Source: CAJINA01 sp964647585 (GTDB taxonomy: Bacteria; Desulfobacterota; Desulfobacteria; Desulfobacterales; CAJINA01). Taken from it: a DNA stretch of 64,000 nucleotides. The position numbers were made by a program, and so were the translations under genes. The DNA lies in NCBI GenBank assembly GCA_964647585.1, contig CAZYGG010000005.1:31465-95464 (forward strand), in the 5' to 3' direction. The notes under the pieces are model-generated. The model searched no databases. It worked only from the letters and a program-made list of their open reading frames with translations, and was not told where the DNA came from. Shown piece by piece: positions 26,814-35,243 of this stretch. Numbering within the stretch: position 1 is the stretch's first letter; each line of letters starts with the position of its first letter.

Positions 26814-28166
26814 ATGTCACTTAGTGAATTTAGGGCTACCTTTTTTGAAAAGTATCGTGACCACTCGTATGAAACTCAACAAAAAGCATATCTATTCTTT
26901 TGGGCATCCGTATGGGCATTTATTCCTGGTTTCTTAATGATGGCCTACGCAATTCATGCCTATTATGCAAAAGGTGATATAGTAGCCTTTAAATTTATTT
27001 TTGCAAACTTATTTGGACTTTCAATAATAGCGATTTGTTGTTTTTTTACTTTGCACGAACAATTCCAAAAGGCCTCTTTCTTGGCATTGTTTGTTTTTGC
27101 TTTTAATTTTTCTCTGGCGTTCATTATTAGTTTGAGTCGTTTTTACGAAACGGGGATATTCACAAACAGAGAACTTTTTTATGGAGTTCTCGCCTTTACA
27201 GCAATATTTCATTACAGAAAAGTTTTTCTTATAGTTACTGCTGCAATAATATTATTAACCTCACTCGTACCAGCATTAACAATGCCAAATTTTGGACCGC
27301 AAAAAAATCTTTATGTCAATGTAACCTTACTTAATGGAACATTATCTTTTATTATAGTATCAGTTTTCCTATATTTCACTTCCCTTATAAATCAGAAATC
27401 ACTCGATACGGCCGAGAAAGAAATTACTATAAACAAAGCTCTCAATGCAGATCTTGACCAGAAAGTAAAAGACAGAACAAAGGAATTGAAAGATAAGAAT
27501 ATAGTGTTAGCTAACATTGAAAATAACTTAAAAAGATATCTTCCAGTTCAATTGGTAAGTGCCATTAAATCTGGCCGTAAAGATGCTATACCAGAAACAG
27601 AAAGAAGAAAGCTGACTGTATTTTTCTCTGATATTAAGGGTTTTACTGAAGTTACTGAGTCACTTGAAGCAGAGGAATTATCCACACTTTTAAATGAATA
27701 CCTGACAGAAATGACTCTAATTGCCCACAACTGGGGAGGCACAGTAGATAAATTCATTGGTGATGCCATTATGATATTTTTCGGTGCCCCCGAAAGAACA
27801 CCAGATAAAGAGAATGCCCTCAACTGTGTCAAAATGGCAATTGAGATGCAGAACAAAATGAAAGAGCTTCAAGATAAGTGGTATAATGGAGGTTTTGAAA
27901 ACCCGCTACACATCAGGGTGGGAATCAGTACTGGGACATCAACCGTTGGAAATTTTGGGGCAAAGGACAGACTTTCCTATACGGTCATTGGCGGGCAGGT
28001 GAATATTGCCGCAAGATTGGAAGGGCTCTGCAAACCGGATTCAATAATGATAAGCCACCCGACTTGGGCATTAGTCAAAGATGAAATTGACTGCGCTCCA
28101 GGCGAAAAGGTCTCTGTAAAGGGGATACAACGAAAAATAATGACCTACGAGGTAGTTCCCAATTAG
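26814..28166 (+). CDS. Membrane-bound class III adenylate/guanylate cyclase
   Basis: The 450-residue protein has about six hydrophobic segments in residues 25-200, a linking coiled coil (KVKDRTKELKDKNIVLANIE), and a C-terminal class III nucleotide cyclase domain with LTVFFSDIKGFTEVTE (first metal-binding Asp) and GTVDKFIGDAIMIFFGAP (second metal Asp). It makes cAMP or, less likely, cGMP in response to a membrane or ligand signal. CGGAGG precedes the ATG. Its base composition is visibly richer in A+T than its neighbours, it sits next to a MITE-like element, and it lies between 60-nt direct repeats, which together suggest acquisition by transfer. Confidence 0.9.
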   Translation: MSLSEFRATFFEKYRDHSYETQQKAYLFFWASVWAFIPGFLMMAYAIHAYYAKGDIVAFKFIFANLFGLSIIAICCFFTLHEQFQKASFLALFVFAFNFSLAFIISLSRFYETGIFTNRELFYGVLAFTAIFHYRKVFLIVTAAIILLTSLVPALTMPNFGPQKNLYVNVTLLNGTLSFIIVSVFLYFTSLINQKSLDTAEKEITINKALNADLDQKVKDRTKELKDKNIVLANIENNLKRYLPVQLVSAIKSGRKDAIPETERRKLTVFFSDIKGFTEVTESLEAEELSTLLNEYLTEMTLIAHNWGGTVDKFIGDAIMIFFGAPERTPDKENALNCVKMAIEMQNKMKELQDKWYNGGFENPLHIRVGISTGTSTVGNFGAKDRLSYTVIGGQVNIAARLEGLCKPDSIMISHPTWALVKDEIDCAPGEKVSVKGIQRKIMTYEVVPN

Positions 28167-28261
28167 GCTCTTTAATAAAACGCGGTATGCAAGCACCTGC
28201 TATTAAAATGTATCAGAGTCATTTTGGGATATGCTCAAAACCGAATACGTCTCCGATTAAA

Positions 28262-28323
28262 GATAACATTTTAAAATCACAATAATTTCGTACTATATGA
28301 TATATTTGGAATCTGGCAAGATA
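28262..28323 (+). repeat. Direct repeat, copy 2, downstream of the cyclase gene
   Basis: This is the second copy of the repeat at 26680-26740. It lies in the 503-bp space between the cyclase and permease genes, where no convincing gene was found. Confidence 0.7.
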
Positions 28324-28669
28324 GGTTGAATGGAGGATACTTACCGATACTGAAGGCATATCTGTATGTGAGCACCATTTAACCCAACCACAATACGTAG
28401 AGCTGCCCCCGATTCCTGTAGTGTCCTGACCTCTCAACTCGACGTGGACTCTCTCGACCGCGAATCTGCATCCTGCGCTGTAACCCATACAGTCCGTATC
28501 CTTGAAAGCACAGTGGCTCAAGGCTAATGCATGCATCCATGTGTTTGAATTTTTGGCAGAATCATGGATCTTCTTCAACGTCCTCATTTTTTATCTCATT
28601 TGTTGATTCAGTGACAGGCAGACTTTACTAATCTCAGCCTCTTTTTTTGAACGGGGAGAATCTTGAAAA

Positions 28670-30931
28670 ATGGATAATAATCAAAAAGAAGATATTCCGG
28701 ATGACGACACCGGTACAGAACTGGTGCGTGAGCTTGGGCTAGGGGCCGCGATGTCGATTGGCATCGGCACAATGGTCTGCGCAGGGATCTTTGTGCTGCC
28801 AGGGATTACCGCAGCCAAGGCTGGACCTATCGTAATTCTTGCGTTTGCCCTCTGCGGCCTGGTGGCTGTCTTGATCTCGTTCTGCATGTCCGAGTTATCC
28901 ACCGGCATGCCTTTGTCCGGGGGTGGCTACCTGTTCATTGTGAGGGCCTTTGGTCCCATGATGGGTACAGTAATGGGGTGGTGTTTGTGGCTGAGCCTTA
29001 TATTCGCCTCGGCCTTTTATATGATCGGTTTCGGATACTATGTAGCGGATGTCTGGCCCATATCACACGTGTGGCTGGCGCTGATTATGACGGGTTTGCT
29101 CACAGGACTCAATTTCATCGGCGCCAAAGAGACGGGAGGAACCCAGAACGTGATCGTTGCTGGGCTTCTCATTGCGCTCACTGTATTTTTCGTGCGAGCC
29201 GTGATCGAAGTTGACTTTGAGAACCTGCGTCCCTTGATACCCCCCGAGATCGGCATTTCGGGTTTTTTGGTGGTGACACCTGTTCTGTTTGTAACATTCA
29301 TGGGTTTTGCTGAAATTGCCGCGGTTTCAGAGGAGATAAAAAACCCGGACCGCAATCTGCCGATTGCAGTGGTCGGTTCGGTAGTCGTTGTGACCGTGGT
29401 ATATTGCCTGGTAGAATTCTGCGTTGTCGGATTGCTCCGGTACGACGATCCCAACATGGCCACCGAGACTATCCTCATGGAATTGGCCCGAATGCTGATG
29501 GGGAAGACGGGCTATTATTTAATTTTGCTCGGTGGCATATTCGCCACCGTATCCTCGGCCAATGCCAGCATTATGGCCGCCTCACGGATCTGCTTCGCCA
29601 TGGGACGGGATCGTCTTATGCCCGATTGGTTCAATAAAATCCATCGTCGATTCAGAACACCGTACCGGTCTATTTTCGTAACCGGCGGATTGACCATGTT
29701 CCTACTTGTGATTTTAGGCGGCCATCTCGAGCTGGTTGCAGAGGTGGGCGCATTTTTGAGCCTTTTACTCTATGCGTTTATCTCTCTGGCCTGCATGGTC
29801 ATGCGGCATGCGGAATTGGACTGGTATAAACCCAGCTTCAAGACCCCGCTATACCCGGCGGTACCCATATTGGGGTTGCTGGGCTGCCTTTTTGTGATGG
29901 GCATCACGAGCCGACCGACGATCCTGATCGGATTGGGCATCATCGCCGCGACTTTGATCTGGTATGTCTTTTTTTTGCGCGAACATACGCAACTTGTGGG
30001 CGTATCCAATGAACTGTGGCAGAAGAAAGTTATCAGGCCGCTTGTGGCCAAGGCGGAAGATTATGCGGCGGCCCGGAGGGATGCATTCCCTGTGATCCTC
30101 TTGCCCCTTTCCAATCCTGCCACGGAAGGAGCGCTGCTCCGCGTGGGAACGGCGCTGGCCAAGGCTAGAAACTCTCGTCTGCATTTGGCTCACGTTGTGA
30201 GCCTTCCGAGGCAGACGCCCCTTGAGGCCGGCCGTATGGAATTCGAGCAGATGCGCCGCGAGCAGGAAACGCTCCTGGATGTTGCATCCAGGCACGCCTC
30301 TGAACAAGGAATTCGTGCCCGAGCCAATGCCTTGGTGGCTCACAGCGTACCATCTGCCCTGCTAAATATCGCTGATATCGAACAAACGGACATCATTCTT
30401 ATGGGATGGCGGGGAGATGTCCGCGGTCCTCGACTGCGAGACACCAATGTGGCAGGAGTGGCCAAATCTGCGGACCGCAATATCCTGGTACTAAAGGATA
30501 ATGGCTTAAGCAAGGTTGACCGGATTCTTGTACCTGTGGGCGGCGGTCCGCACAACAGGTTGGGGCTGAAGGTAGCTCAACAACTGTCTGCGCAATGGAG
30601 GGCCAAAATAACGGCCATGACGGTTAAGGTCGACCGGGAATATTCCGATGCTGTATCTGCCTTTGATCTTGGAAGTCGGCAAATGCTTCAAGATTCTGGT
30701 GAAGAATTTGTGGGCGACATTCTGAAAGAAGTGGGCGTCACCGCTGAAATCGTCGTCGTTACCGACACCGACATCAGCCAGGGCATCATCAAAACCGCCC
30801 CCGATTACGATCTCATCATCATCGGGGCGTCTGACGAATGGACTGTGCGCCAGTGGCTCTTCGGCTCCATTCCTGATAGGGTGGCCAATCATGTATCGGT
30901 GCCGGTATTAATGGTTCGCTCAAAGGATTGA
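28670..30931 (+). CDS. APC-family amino-acid permease fused to two universal-stress (Usp) domains
   Basis: Residues about 20-440 form a twelve-helix APC transporter with the family signature GIGTMVCAGIFVLPG in helix 1 and FVTFMGFAEIAAVSEEIKNP (in part: GFAEIAAVSEEIKNP) near helix 6. Residues about 465-605 and 615-753 form two Usp folds, the second starting VDRILVPVGGG and ending VPVLMVRSKD. Transporter-Usp fusions are known and are thought to let nucleotide or stress status regulate uptake. The substrate is probably an amino acid or amine. GGGGAG lies upstream of the ATG. Total length is 753 residues. Confidence 0.9.
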   Translation: MDNNQKEDIPDDDTGTELVRELGLGAAMSIGIGTMVCAGIFVLPGITAAKAGPIVILAFALCGLVAVLISFCMSELSTGMPLSGGGYLFIVRAFGPMMGTVMGWCLWLSLIFASAFYMIGFGYYVADVWPISHVWLALIMTGLLTGLNFIGAKETGGTQNVIVAGLLIALTVFFVRAVIEVDFENLRPLIPPEIGISGFLVVTPVLFVTFMGFAEIAAVSEEIKNPDRNLPIAVVGSVVVVTVVYCLVEFCVVGLLRYDDPNMATETILMELARMLMGKTGYYLILLGGIFATVSSANASIMAASRICFAMGRDRLMPDWFNKIHRRFRTPYRSIFVTGGLTMFLLVILGGHLELVAEVGAFLSLLLYAFISLACMVMRHAELDWYKPSFKTPLYPAVPILGLLGCLFVMGITSRPTILIGLGIIAATLIWYVFFLREHTQLVGVSNELWQKKVIRPLVAKAEDYAAARRDAFPVILLPLSNPATEGALLRVGTALAKARNSRLHLAHVVSLPRQTPLEAGRMEFEQMRREQETLLDVASRHASEQGIRARANALVAHSVPSALLNIADIEQTDIILMGWRGDVRGPRLRDTNVAGVAKSADRNILVLKDNGLSKVDRILVPVGGGPHNRLGLKVAQQLSAQWRAKITAMTVKVDREYSDAVSAFDLGSRQMLQDSGEEFVGDILKEVGVTAEIVVVTDTDISQGIIKTAPDYDLIIIGASDEWTVRQWLFGSIPDRVANHVSVPVLMVRSKD

Positions 30932-31039
30932 TCGTTTCCACCAGTCGCAAACAATCACCATATTACACTCGGTGAATCCAGGAACTTTTAACCTGTAAGC
31001 AATGATAAGTAGAGAAGATCAATTACGGCTGATGGTGCA

Positions 31040-31200
31040 ATGAAAACGGTAACGTCAGCAGAAGAGGCGATCAAGGCTTGACGCTGCGGTTATGATATCG
31101 GTCGAAAATCATCTTCTATACCACAGGAACCATTGTGTGGCATCGTTCCCCACCTGGATGATGGCAGCAGCACCTTGCTGAGGAATAGCGACCATATATC
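31040..31200 (+). pseudogene. Possible 5' relic of an acetyl-CoA hydrolase/CoA-transferase gene
   Basis: An ATG at 31040 opens MKTVTSAEEAIKA, which resembles the N-terminus of the acetyl-CoA hydrolase / 4-hydroxybutyrate CoA-transferase family, then meets a TGA at 31079-31081. Weak family-like words continue in shifted frames over the next 120 bases. The rest of the 431-bp region 30932-31362 holds nothing recognisable. The call rests on one short match and is tentative. Confidence 0.3.
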
Positions 31201-31362
31201 AAACAATTACAATGTGTTAATGTATGGTATGTATATCCCAATATAAGAAGGCAGCCTAAAAAGACTCAAGCGCGCGACTATCTACCGTAAAGCTGTAGCC
31301 CAAAAGTTCTGGAAATTGCTGCCGCATCCGGCATGAAATCTTTTTGCTATTTCTGCCGTCAG

Positions 31363-32907
31363 TCAGTTGTTACAGCTCTTCAGCCGGCAGAAATCCATGA
31401 TTTGATTGGATGCGCTCTGGTGATCCCGCCCCAGGTGAAAATTGATCCAGGAAGAGGTGTCGTTAAGCTCCCACATGCGCGGGGGGACGCAGCCGGTATA
31501 CATTTCATCCTGGGTACCCCCCGATGCCAGGCGGTTGTGGGCCCGGTACCAGACACAATACCGGTCCGGGTTTACTTCGCAGCGGCCCTCGCGGCTGCCG
31601 CCGCAGGCCCCGTTGCGGGTATGTTTCGGGCACCCCGATTCCGGGCAGAGAAATCCCACGTGCTGGATGCCGCAATCCCCGCAGTGATGGCAGCGCAGCA
31701 ACAGGTATTTAACCGGGTCCTCAAGCAGACGAGCGAACAGGGCGCCCATTTTGCTGCCGTCCAGTTGAATACATATTTGCTTGTACAGGGGGGCCAGAGA
31801 CGATTCGAAATCGAAGAAGGCGCGGTGAGTCGTTTTCAGGAAATTGTAATGCAGTTTTTCGCCTATTGAAAGCGTAGGGGGTTGCTGCCCGAACTGCGGC
31901 TCTTCCCGGTTCAGGCCCTTGTGCTCTTTGTAAGCGTAAAAGGCCCCGGGGGCCGGGGAATCGAAGTCCGGCACGAAATCCCGCCAGTTGTCTTCGATCT
32001 CCTCCAGACGATCCAGGATCCTGGCCACCGTGGTAAAATCGCGGTGAATACCGCCGATGTGAATACCGCGGTAGCCAAGACCTTTCAGGACGGCTCCCAG
32101 CCGAGCGGCCCTTTCAATGGCCATCTCACGGCCGGTCTTTTTATCCTGCCACTCTGTGAGCACTCGTTTGAGCAATTGCGCACCTACTGTCGCACCGGGG
32201 ACCTTGCCCGCGTGCATGATCCGCGCCGACATGGGTGAGAGGAGGTATACGGACCCCAGAACCGGCAATTGAATGCCGGCGTGGCGCATGCAAAACAGAA
32301 GCTCCTGGAATTTACGGGCGTCATAGCCAAGCTGGGTGATGATATACTGGGCCCCGGCCGTTACCTTGCGTTTCAATTTGGCATACTGGGCGAAACATTC
32401 GGCTTCGGAGTACTTAAACGGTGAAACCGCGCAGCCCGTGAAAAATCCGTCCGGGTCACCGGATTCATCCAAACGCTGATTCAGGGCATTCAGCATGATC
32501 TGCAGGTTTACCGAATCAAGATCGAACACCGGCAGCCCCTGCCCGCCGAAGCCCTGCCCGGAATAGTCGCCGGTCAGCGCCAGGATGTTCTTCATGCCCA
32601 TCCGGGCCAGCTGCAGGGCCCGGCTTTCCATGCCCACCCGGTTGGCGTCCCGGCAGGTGAAGTGGACGATGGCGTCCATGCCGATTTTGTAGATTTCATA
32701 CCCGAGCACATCCGGACTGAGCGATGGGTTCCCGCCGGGGTTGTCGGTTATGGAAACGGCCGAGACCCGGCCGTCGGCAAAAGCGTCGCGGGCGATGCCG
32801 GTGACCAGGTCCACCGAGCGCCCCTGGGATTCACGCCCGGGCACCAGTTCCAGGGTGATAACGAAATGGTCAGGATCCACTATATCGTTTTGGAAAACGC
32901 GCAGCAT
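31363..32907 (-). CDS. metF: Methylenetetrahydrofolate reductase fused to a MetV-type C-terminal domain
   Basis: Residues 1 to about 300 form the flavin barrel of MetF, which reduces methylene-tetrahydrofolate (LTGDYSGQG and YIITQLGYDARKFQELL are typical). Residues about 350-500 carry the MTHFR_C / MetV-like domain with a cysteine-rich core CHHCGDCGIQHVGFLC, then SGCPKHTRNGACGG. In acetogens and other Wood-Ljungdahl organisms these are two proteins, MetF and MetV; here they are one 514-residue chain. The enzyme would serve both the methyl branch of the reductive acetyl-CoA pathway and methionine synthesis. GAAAGG precedes the ATG. Confidence 0.9.
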   Translation of the reverse strand: MLRVFQNDIVDPDHFVITLELVPGRESQGRSVDLVTGIARDAFADGRVSAVSITDNPGGNPSLSPDVLGYEIYKIGMDAIVHFTCRDANRVGMESRALQLARMGMKNILALTGDYSGQGFGGQGLPVFDLDSVNLQIMLNALNQRLDESGDPDGFFTGCAVSPFKYSEAECFAQYAKLKRKVTAGAQYIITQLGYDARKFQELLFCMRHAGIQLPVLGSVYLLSPMSARIMHAGKVPGATVGAQLLKRVLTEWQDKKTGREMAIERAARLGAVLKGLGYRGIHIGGIHRDFTTVARILDRLEEIEDNWRDFVPDFDSPAPGAFYAYKEHKGLNREEPQFGQQPPTLSIGEKLHYNFLKTTHRAFFDFESSLAPLYKQICIQLDGSKMGALFARLLEDPVKYLLLRCHHCGDCGIQHVGFLCPESGCPKHTRNGACGGSREGRCEVNPDRYCVWYRAHNRLASGGTQDEMYTGCVPPRMWELNDTSSWINFHLGRDHQSASNQIMDFCRLKSCNN

Positions 32908-33028
32908 GATGTAAAGCCTTTCAGGTTGAAGTCTGAAGGCTGAAGGTAATTTTGCGAACTTACCCGGTTCAGACTTTACGTTTGTTTTTATATTGAGAAC
33001 AACGGCAGGCTCTCCAACAGAACCCGCA

Positions 33029-33814
33029 TCAGTCCGTGCTCAGGAATTCAGGCCCCGTGTACAGGTCTGCGAAACGGGTACCGTTCCGGCTGTGGGCTTT
33101 ATAGTAGTCAATGCACTTTTTTACGATGGCCAGCACCTCTTCCTCACTGTAGATACCCGGGAGATCTTCGGCCAAACGGGGGTGGCGACCGAGTTTGCCG
33201 CCCAGCAGGATGCGAAACCCCTGCTTGCCATCCACAATGGTGCCGGTGGGGCATTCTTTGGCGCAGAGGCCGCATTGCAGGCACAATCGCCGGTCGATCA
33301 ACGGTATTTCCCGTTTTTCATCCAGCCGGACGGCCTGATCCCGGCACACCTCAACACAGTTGCCGCACAAAGAACAGGCTTCCGCTGAGATAGCCGGTTT
33401 GCTTACCCCGATAATGCCCACATCTTTGATCTGGGGCTGGGAGCAGGCATTCGGGCAGTCCGATATCGTCACGCGGAACTCATGGTGATATTTCAGATCT
33501 CCCGGGACATGCTGCTTTAAAAACTCCAGGAGATCTCCCCGCTGCAGTAATTGTTCAAGTTGCGCCAAAAGGCCTTCACTTTCAGCCGTCCGGTTCGGGC
33601 AGCCCCCGGCACCGAAGCAGGCATCTATCTGATAGCCCTTGATTTCAGAACTCATGTTGTCCAGAAATTTTTTACGGGCGGCCTGCATCACCGCCGGAGT
33701 TACCGTATCCCGGCCGGTTAACCGGGCTTCTTTTTCCACCCGGGTCCTGACTTTTTTTCTGACGAAAAACGGGACCTTTTTTAGTGCGTCTTCAGCTTCC
33801 TGCGTCCATTTCAT
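33029..33814 (-). CDS. Sulfite/nitrite-reductase-like protein with PCP_red and ferredoxin domains
   Basis: ATG 33814 is preferred because GGGAG lies upstream and the protein then begins with a PCP_red domain (KWTQEAEDALKKVPFFVRKK, residues about 2-45). A sirohaem/4Fe-4S reductase segment follows with ACFGAGGCPNR and SDCPNACSQ, whose four cysteines match the NIR_SIR pattern. Two ferredoxin clusters close the protein (CSLCGNCVEVC, CLQCGLCAKEC). At 261 residues it is much shorter than DsrA or DsrB and resembles AsrC-like reductases. It could reduce sulfite or another small anion; the physiological substrate is unknown. A longer frame to 34006 has no ribosome site. Confidence 0.82.
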   Translation of the reverse strand: MKWTQEAEDALKKVPFFVRKKVRTRVEKEARLTGRDTVTPAVMQAARKKFLDNMSSEIKGYQIDACFGAGGCPNRTAESEGLLAQLEQLLQRGDLLEFLKQHVPGDLKYHHEFRVTISDCPNACSQPQIKDVGIIGVSKPAISAEACSLCGNCVEVCRDQAVRLDEKREIPLIDRRLCLQCGLCAKECPTGTIVDGKQGFRILLGGKLGRHPRLAEDLPGIYSEEEVLAIVKKCIDYYKAHSRNGTRFADLYTGPEFLSTD

Positions 33815-34087
33815 ATGCGCAACAACTCCCTTGCTTTCAGGCGCCCGATACAGGCTAAGCCCGCCGGTCAATTCAGGAGAGGGCGCCCGGTGATCCTGGA
33901 CATATCGGGATACTATGCGAGTTCCAAGCCTGGTGCAAATTAGAACAATTTGACGTCGGCTACCTTGATGTATGTCAAAAACCGTGAAAAAGTTCAATAA
34001 GGACAACCCGGTTCAATGTCGACGGGAAAGTTGCACATCGGGTCTCCCTGCCTTACTATCTAAAGACACCAAAAAGGAACGCGACGG

Positions 34088-34963
34088 ATGACCGCACCAG
34101 AGATAGGCCAGATAAGGATCGATAAGCACATGTTCGGCATTGTGGGTCTCAAGGATGCTTTTGCCGCAATGGCCGGGGAGCATGCTGAAAAGCCCGATGA
34201 TGTTTTGGCCGGGATGCTGGTGGAACACCTGTCCGGCCGGAACTATATTCCCGACAATGTTAAGGCCGAATACGGACAGGCCTTTGTCCGGGAGTTCAAG
34301 AAGTTCCTTGGCTACACCGTTGCAGATGATGCATCCGGCGGGTTGGTGATCAAGGTGCTGGGTGGCGGTTGTGCCGTCTGTGACAACCTTGAGAATACGA
34401 TCATGGAAACTCTGGCGGGACTGGGGACGGCGGCGGATCTGGAACATGTTCGTGACGCTGAACAGATTGCGCAATACCGGGTCACCGGGACTCCGGCCCT
34501 GGTCATCAACGGCAAGATTATGTGTGCGGGCCGAAACCCGTCATCTAAAGAACTCAGGCAGTGGCTGCAGAAAGGTGCTGCCGGCAAAACAACAGGAGGC
34601 GAAATGGAAAAGCAGGTTTTTATTAAAAATATACCGTTTTCAGAACCGCAGCAATTGGCTGATCTGGTTACCTACGAGGAGGGCCGGGTTGTCAGTCGGA
34701 CGTTCGCTCAAAATCCAGCCCTCAGCCTGACGCTTTTCGCGTTTGATACCGGTGAAGGGGTCAGCACCCACACCGCACCCGGCGACGCCATGGTGCAGGT
34801 ACTCGATGGGGAAGCCACGATTAATATTGATGGGAATGAGATGACTGCCGGGCCGGGAGAGGTGGTGGTGATGCCGGCCAATGTCCCCCACGCGGTTACC
34901 GCGGTAAAGCGGTTCAAAATGATTCTAACGGTTGTAAAACAGCCGGTGACGATAAAATCATGA
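34088..34963 (+). CDS. Thioredoxin-fold disulfide protein fused in frame to a cupin
   Basis: The 291-residue frame has three parts: an N-terminal helical region (about 1-80), a small thioredoxin-like domain with the redox pair in GGGCAVCDNL (about 85-165) and the cis-proline motif VTGTPALVINGK, and a single-domain cupin (about 173-291) with HTAPGDAMVQVLDGEA and MPANVPHAV. AAGGA lies upstream of ATG 34088. A perfect AGGAGG at 34594-34599 precedes an in-frame ATG at 34604, exactly at the domain boundary, so the cupin may also be made alone (separate entry). An 11-bp hairpin follows the stop. Confidence 0.82.
   Translation: MTAPEIGQIRIDKHMFGIVGLKDAFAAMAGEHAEKPDDVLAGMLVEHLSGRNYIPDNVKAEYGQAFVREFKKFLGYTVADDASGGLVIKVLGGGCAVCDNLENTIMETLAGLGTAADLEHVRDAEQIAQYRVTGTPALVINGKIMCAGRNPSSKELRQWLQKGAAGKTTGGEMEKQVFIKNIPFSEPQQLADLVTYEEGRVVSRTFAQNPALSLTLFAFDTGEGVSTHTAPGDAMVQVLDGEATINIDGNEMTAGPGEVVVMPANVPHAVTAVKRFKMILTVVKQPVTIKS
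34604..34963 (+). CDS. Cupin, possible separate product from an internal start
   Basis: Starting at codon 173 of the thioredoxin-cupin frame, this ATG has AGGAGG four bases upstream. The product is 119 residues, the size of a free-standing small cupin, starting MEKQVFIKNIPFSEP. Cupins bind a metal through His residues; HTAPGD and HAVTAV supply candidates. The site could be the relic of two genes fused by loss of a stop codon, or a genuine dual start. Whether it is used is not known. Confidence 0.5.
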   Translation: MEKQVFIKNIPFSEPQQLADLVTYEEGRVVSRTFAQNPALSLTLFAFDTGEGVSTHTAPGDAMVQVLDGEATINIDGNEMTAGPGEVVVMPANVPHAVTAVKRFKMILTVVKQPVTIKS

Positions 34964-34984
34964 ATTTGCTGAAGCAAATTCATG
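34959..34984 (+). terminator. Hairpin at the thioredoxin-cupin stop codon
   Basis: CATGAATTTGC (34959-34969) and GCAAATTCATG (34974-34984) are perfect complements around TGAA and enclose the stop codon. There is no U-run after it, so termination is uncertain; RNA 3'-end protection is an alternative. Confidence 0.45.
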
Positions 34985-35032
34985 GGTGTTAAGTCTTAAG
35001 ATAAAAGCTAAAAATCAAGCCCAAATACCTAA

Positions 35033-35177
35033 AACTCAGCTTTCGGGTTCCGGCCGAATTCGAAATCGCTATCGGTATCGAAATCGACTCTGGAAACGTT
35101 CATTTGACACCGATTCTCGATTTCGATCCTGATCCCGATTTCGAACCACAACTTTCATGAAACCCGAAAGTTGAGTT
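35033..35177. repeat. Long imperfect palindrome between the cupin gene and amtB
   Basis: The outer arms are AACTCAGCTTTCGGGTTC and GAAACCCGAAAGTTGAGTT. The inner arms repeat TTCGAAATCG / TATCGAAATCG on the left and CGATTTCGAT / CCGATTTCGAA on the right. The whole 145-bp region can fold into one long stem and looks like a dispersed intergenic element rather than a regulatory site. Confidence 0.7.
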
Positions 35178-35204
35178 AACACATAAGACCCAACACTTAA
35201 AACG

Positions 35205-35237
35205 CACGGGGAAAGCCGTTTGGCGGCTTTCCCCGTG
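35205..35237 (-). terminator. Terminator of amtB
   Basis: CACGGGGAAAGCCG and CGGCTTTCCCCGTG form a perfect 14-bp stem with a five-base loop, seven bases past the amtB stop. On the minus strand the stem is followed by CGTTTT, a short U-run. Confidence 0.85.
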
Positions 35238-35243
35238 TTTAGT

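Noticed and set aside
28219..28587. Minus-strand frame of 122 codons with several cysteines
   Set aside because: It has no good ribosome site, no recognisable family and contains the second copy of the 60-nt direct repeat, so coding is unlikely.
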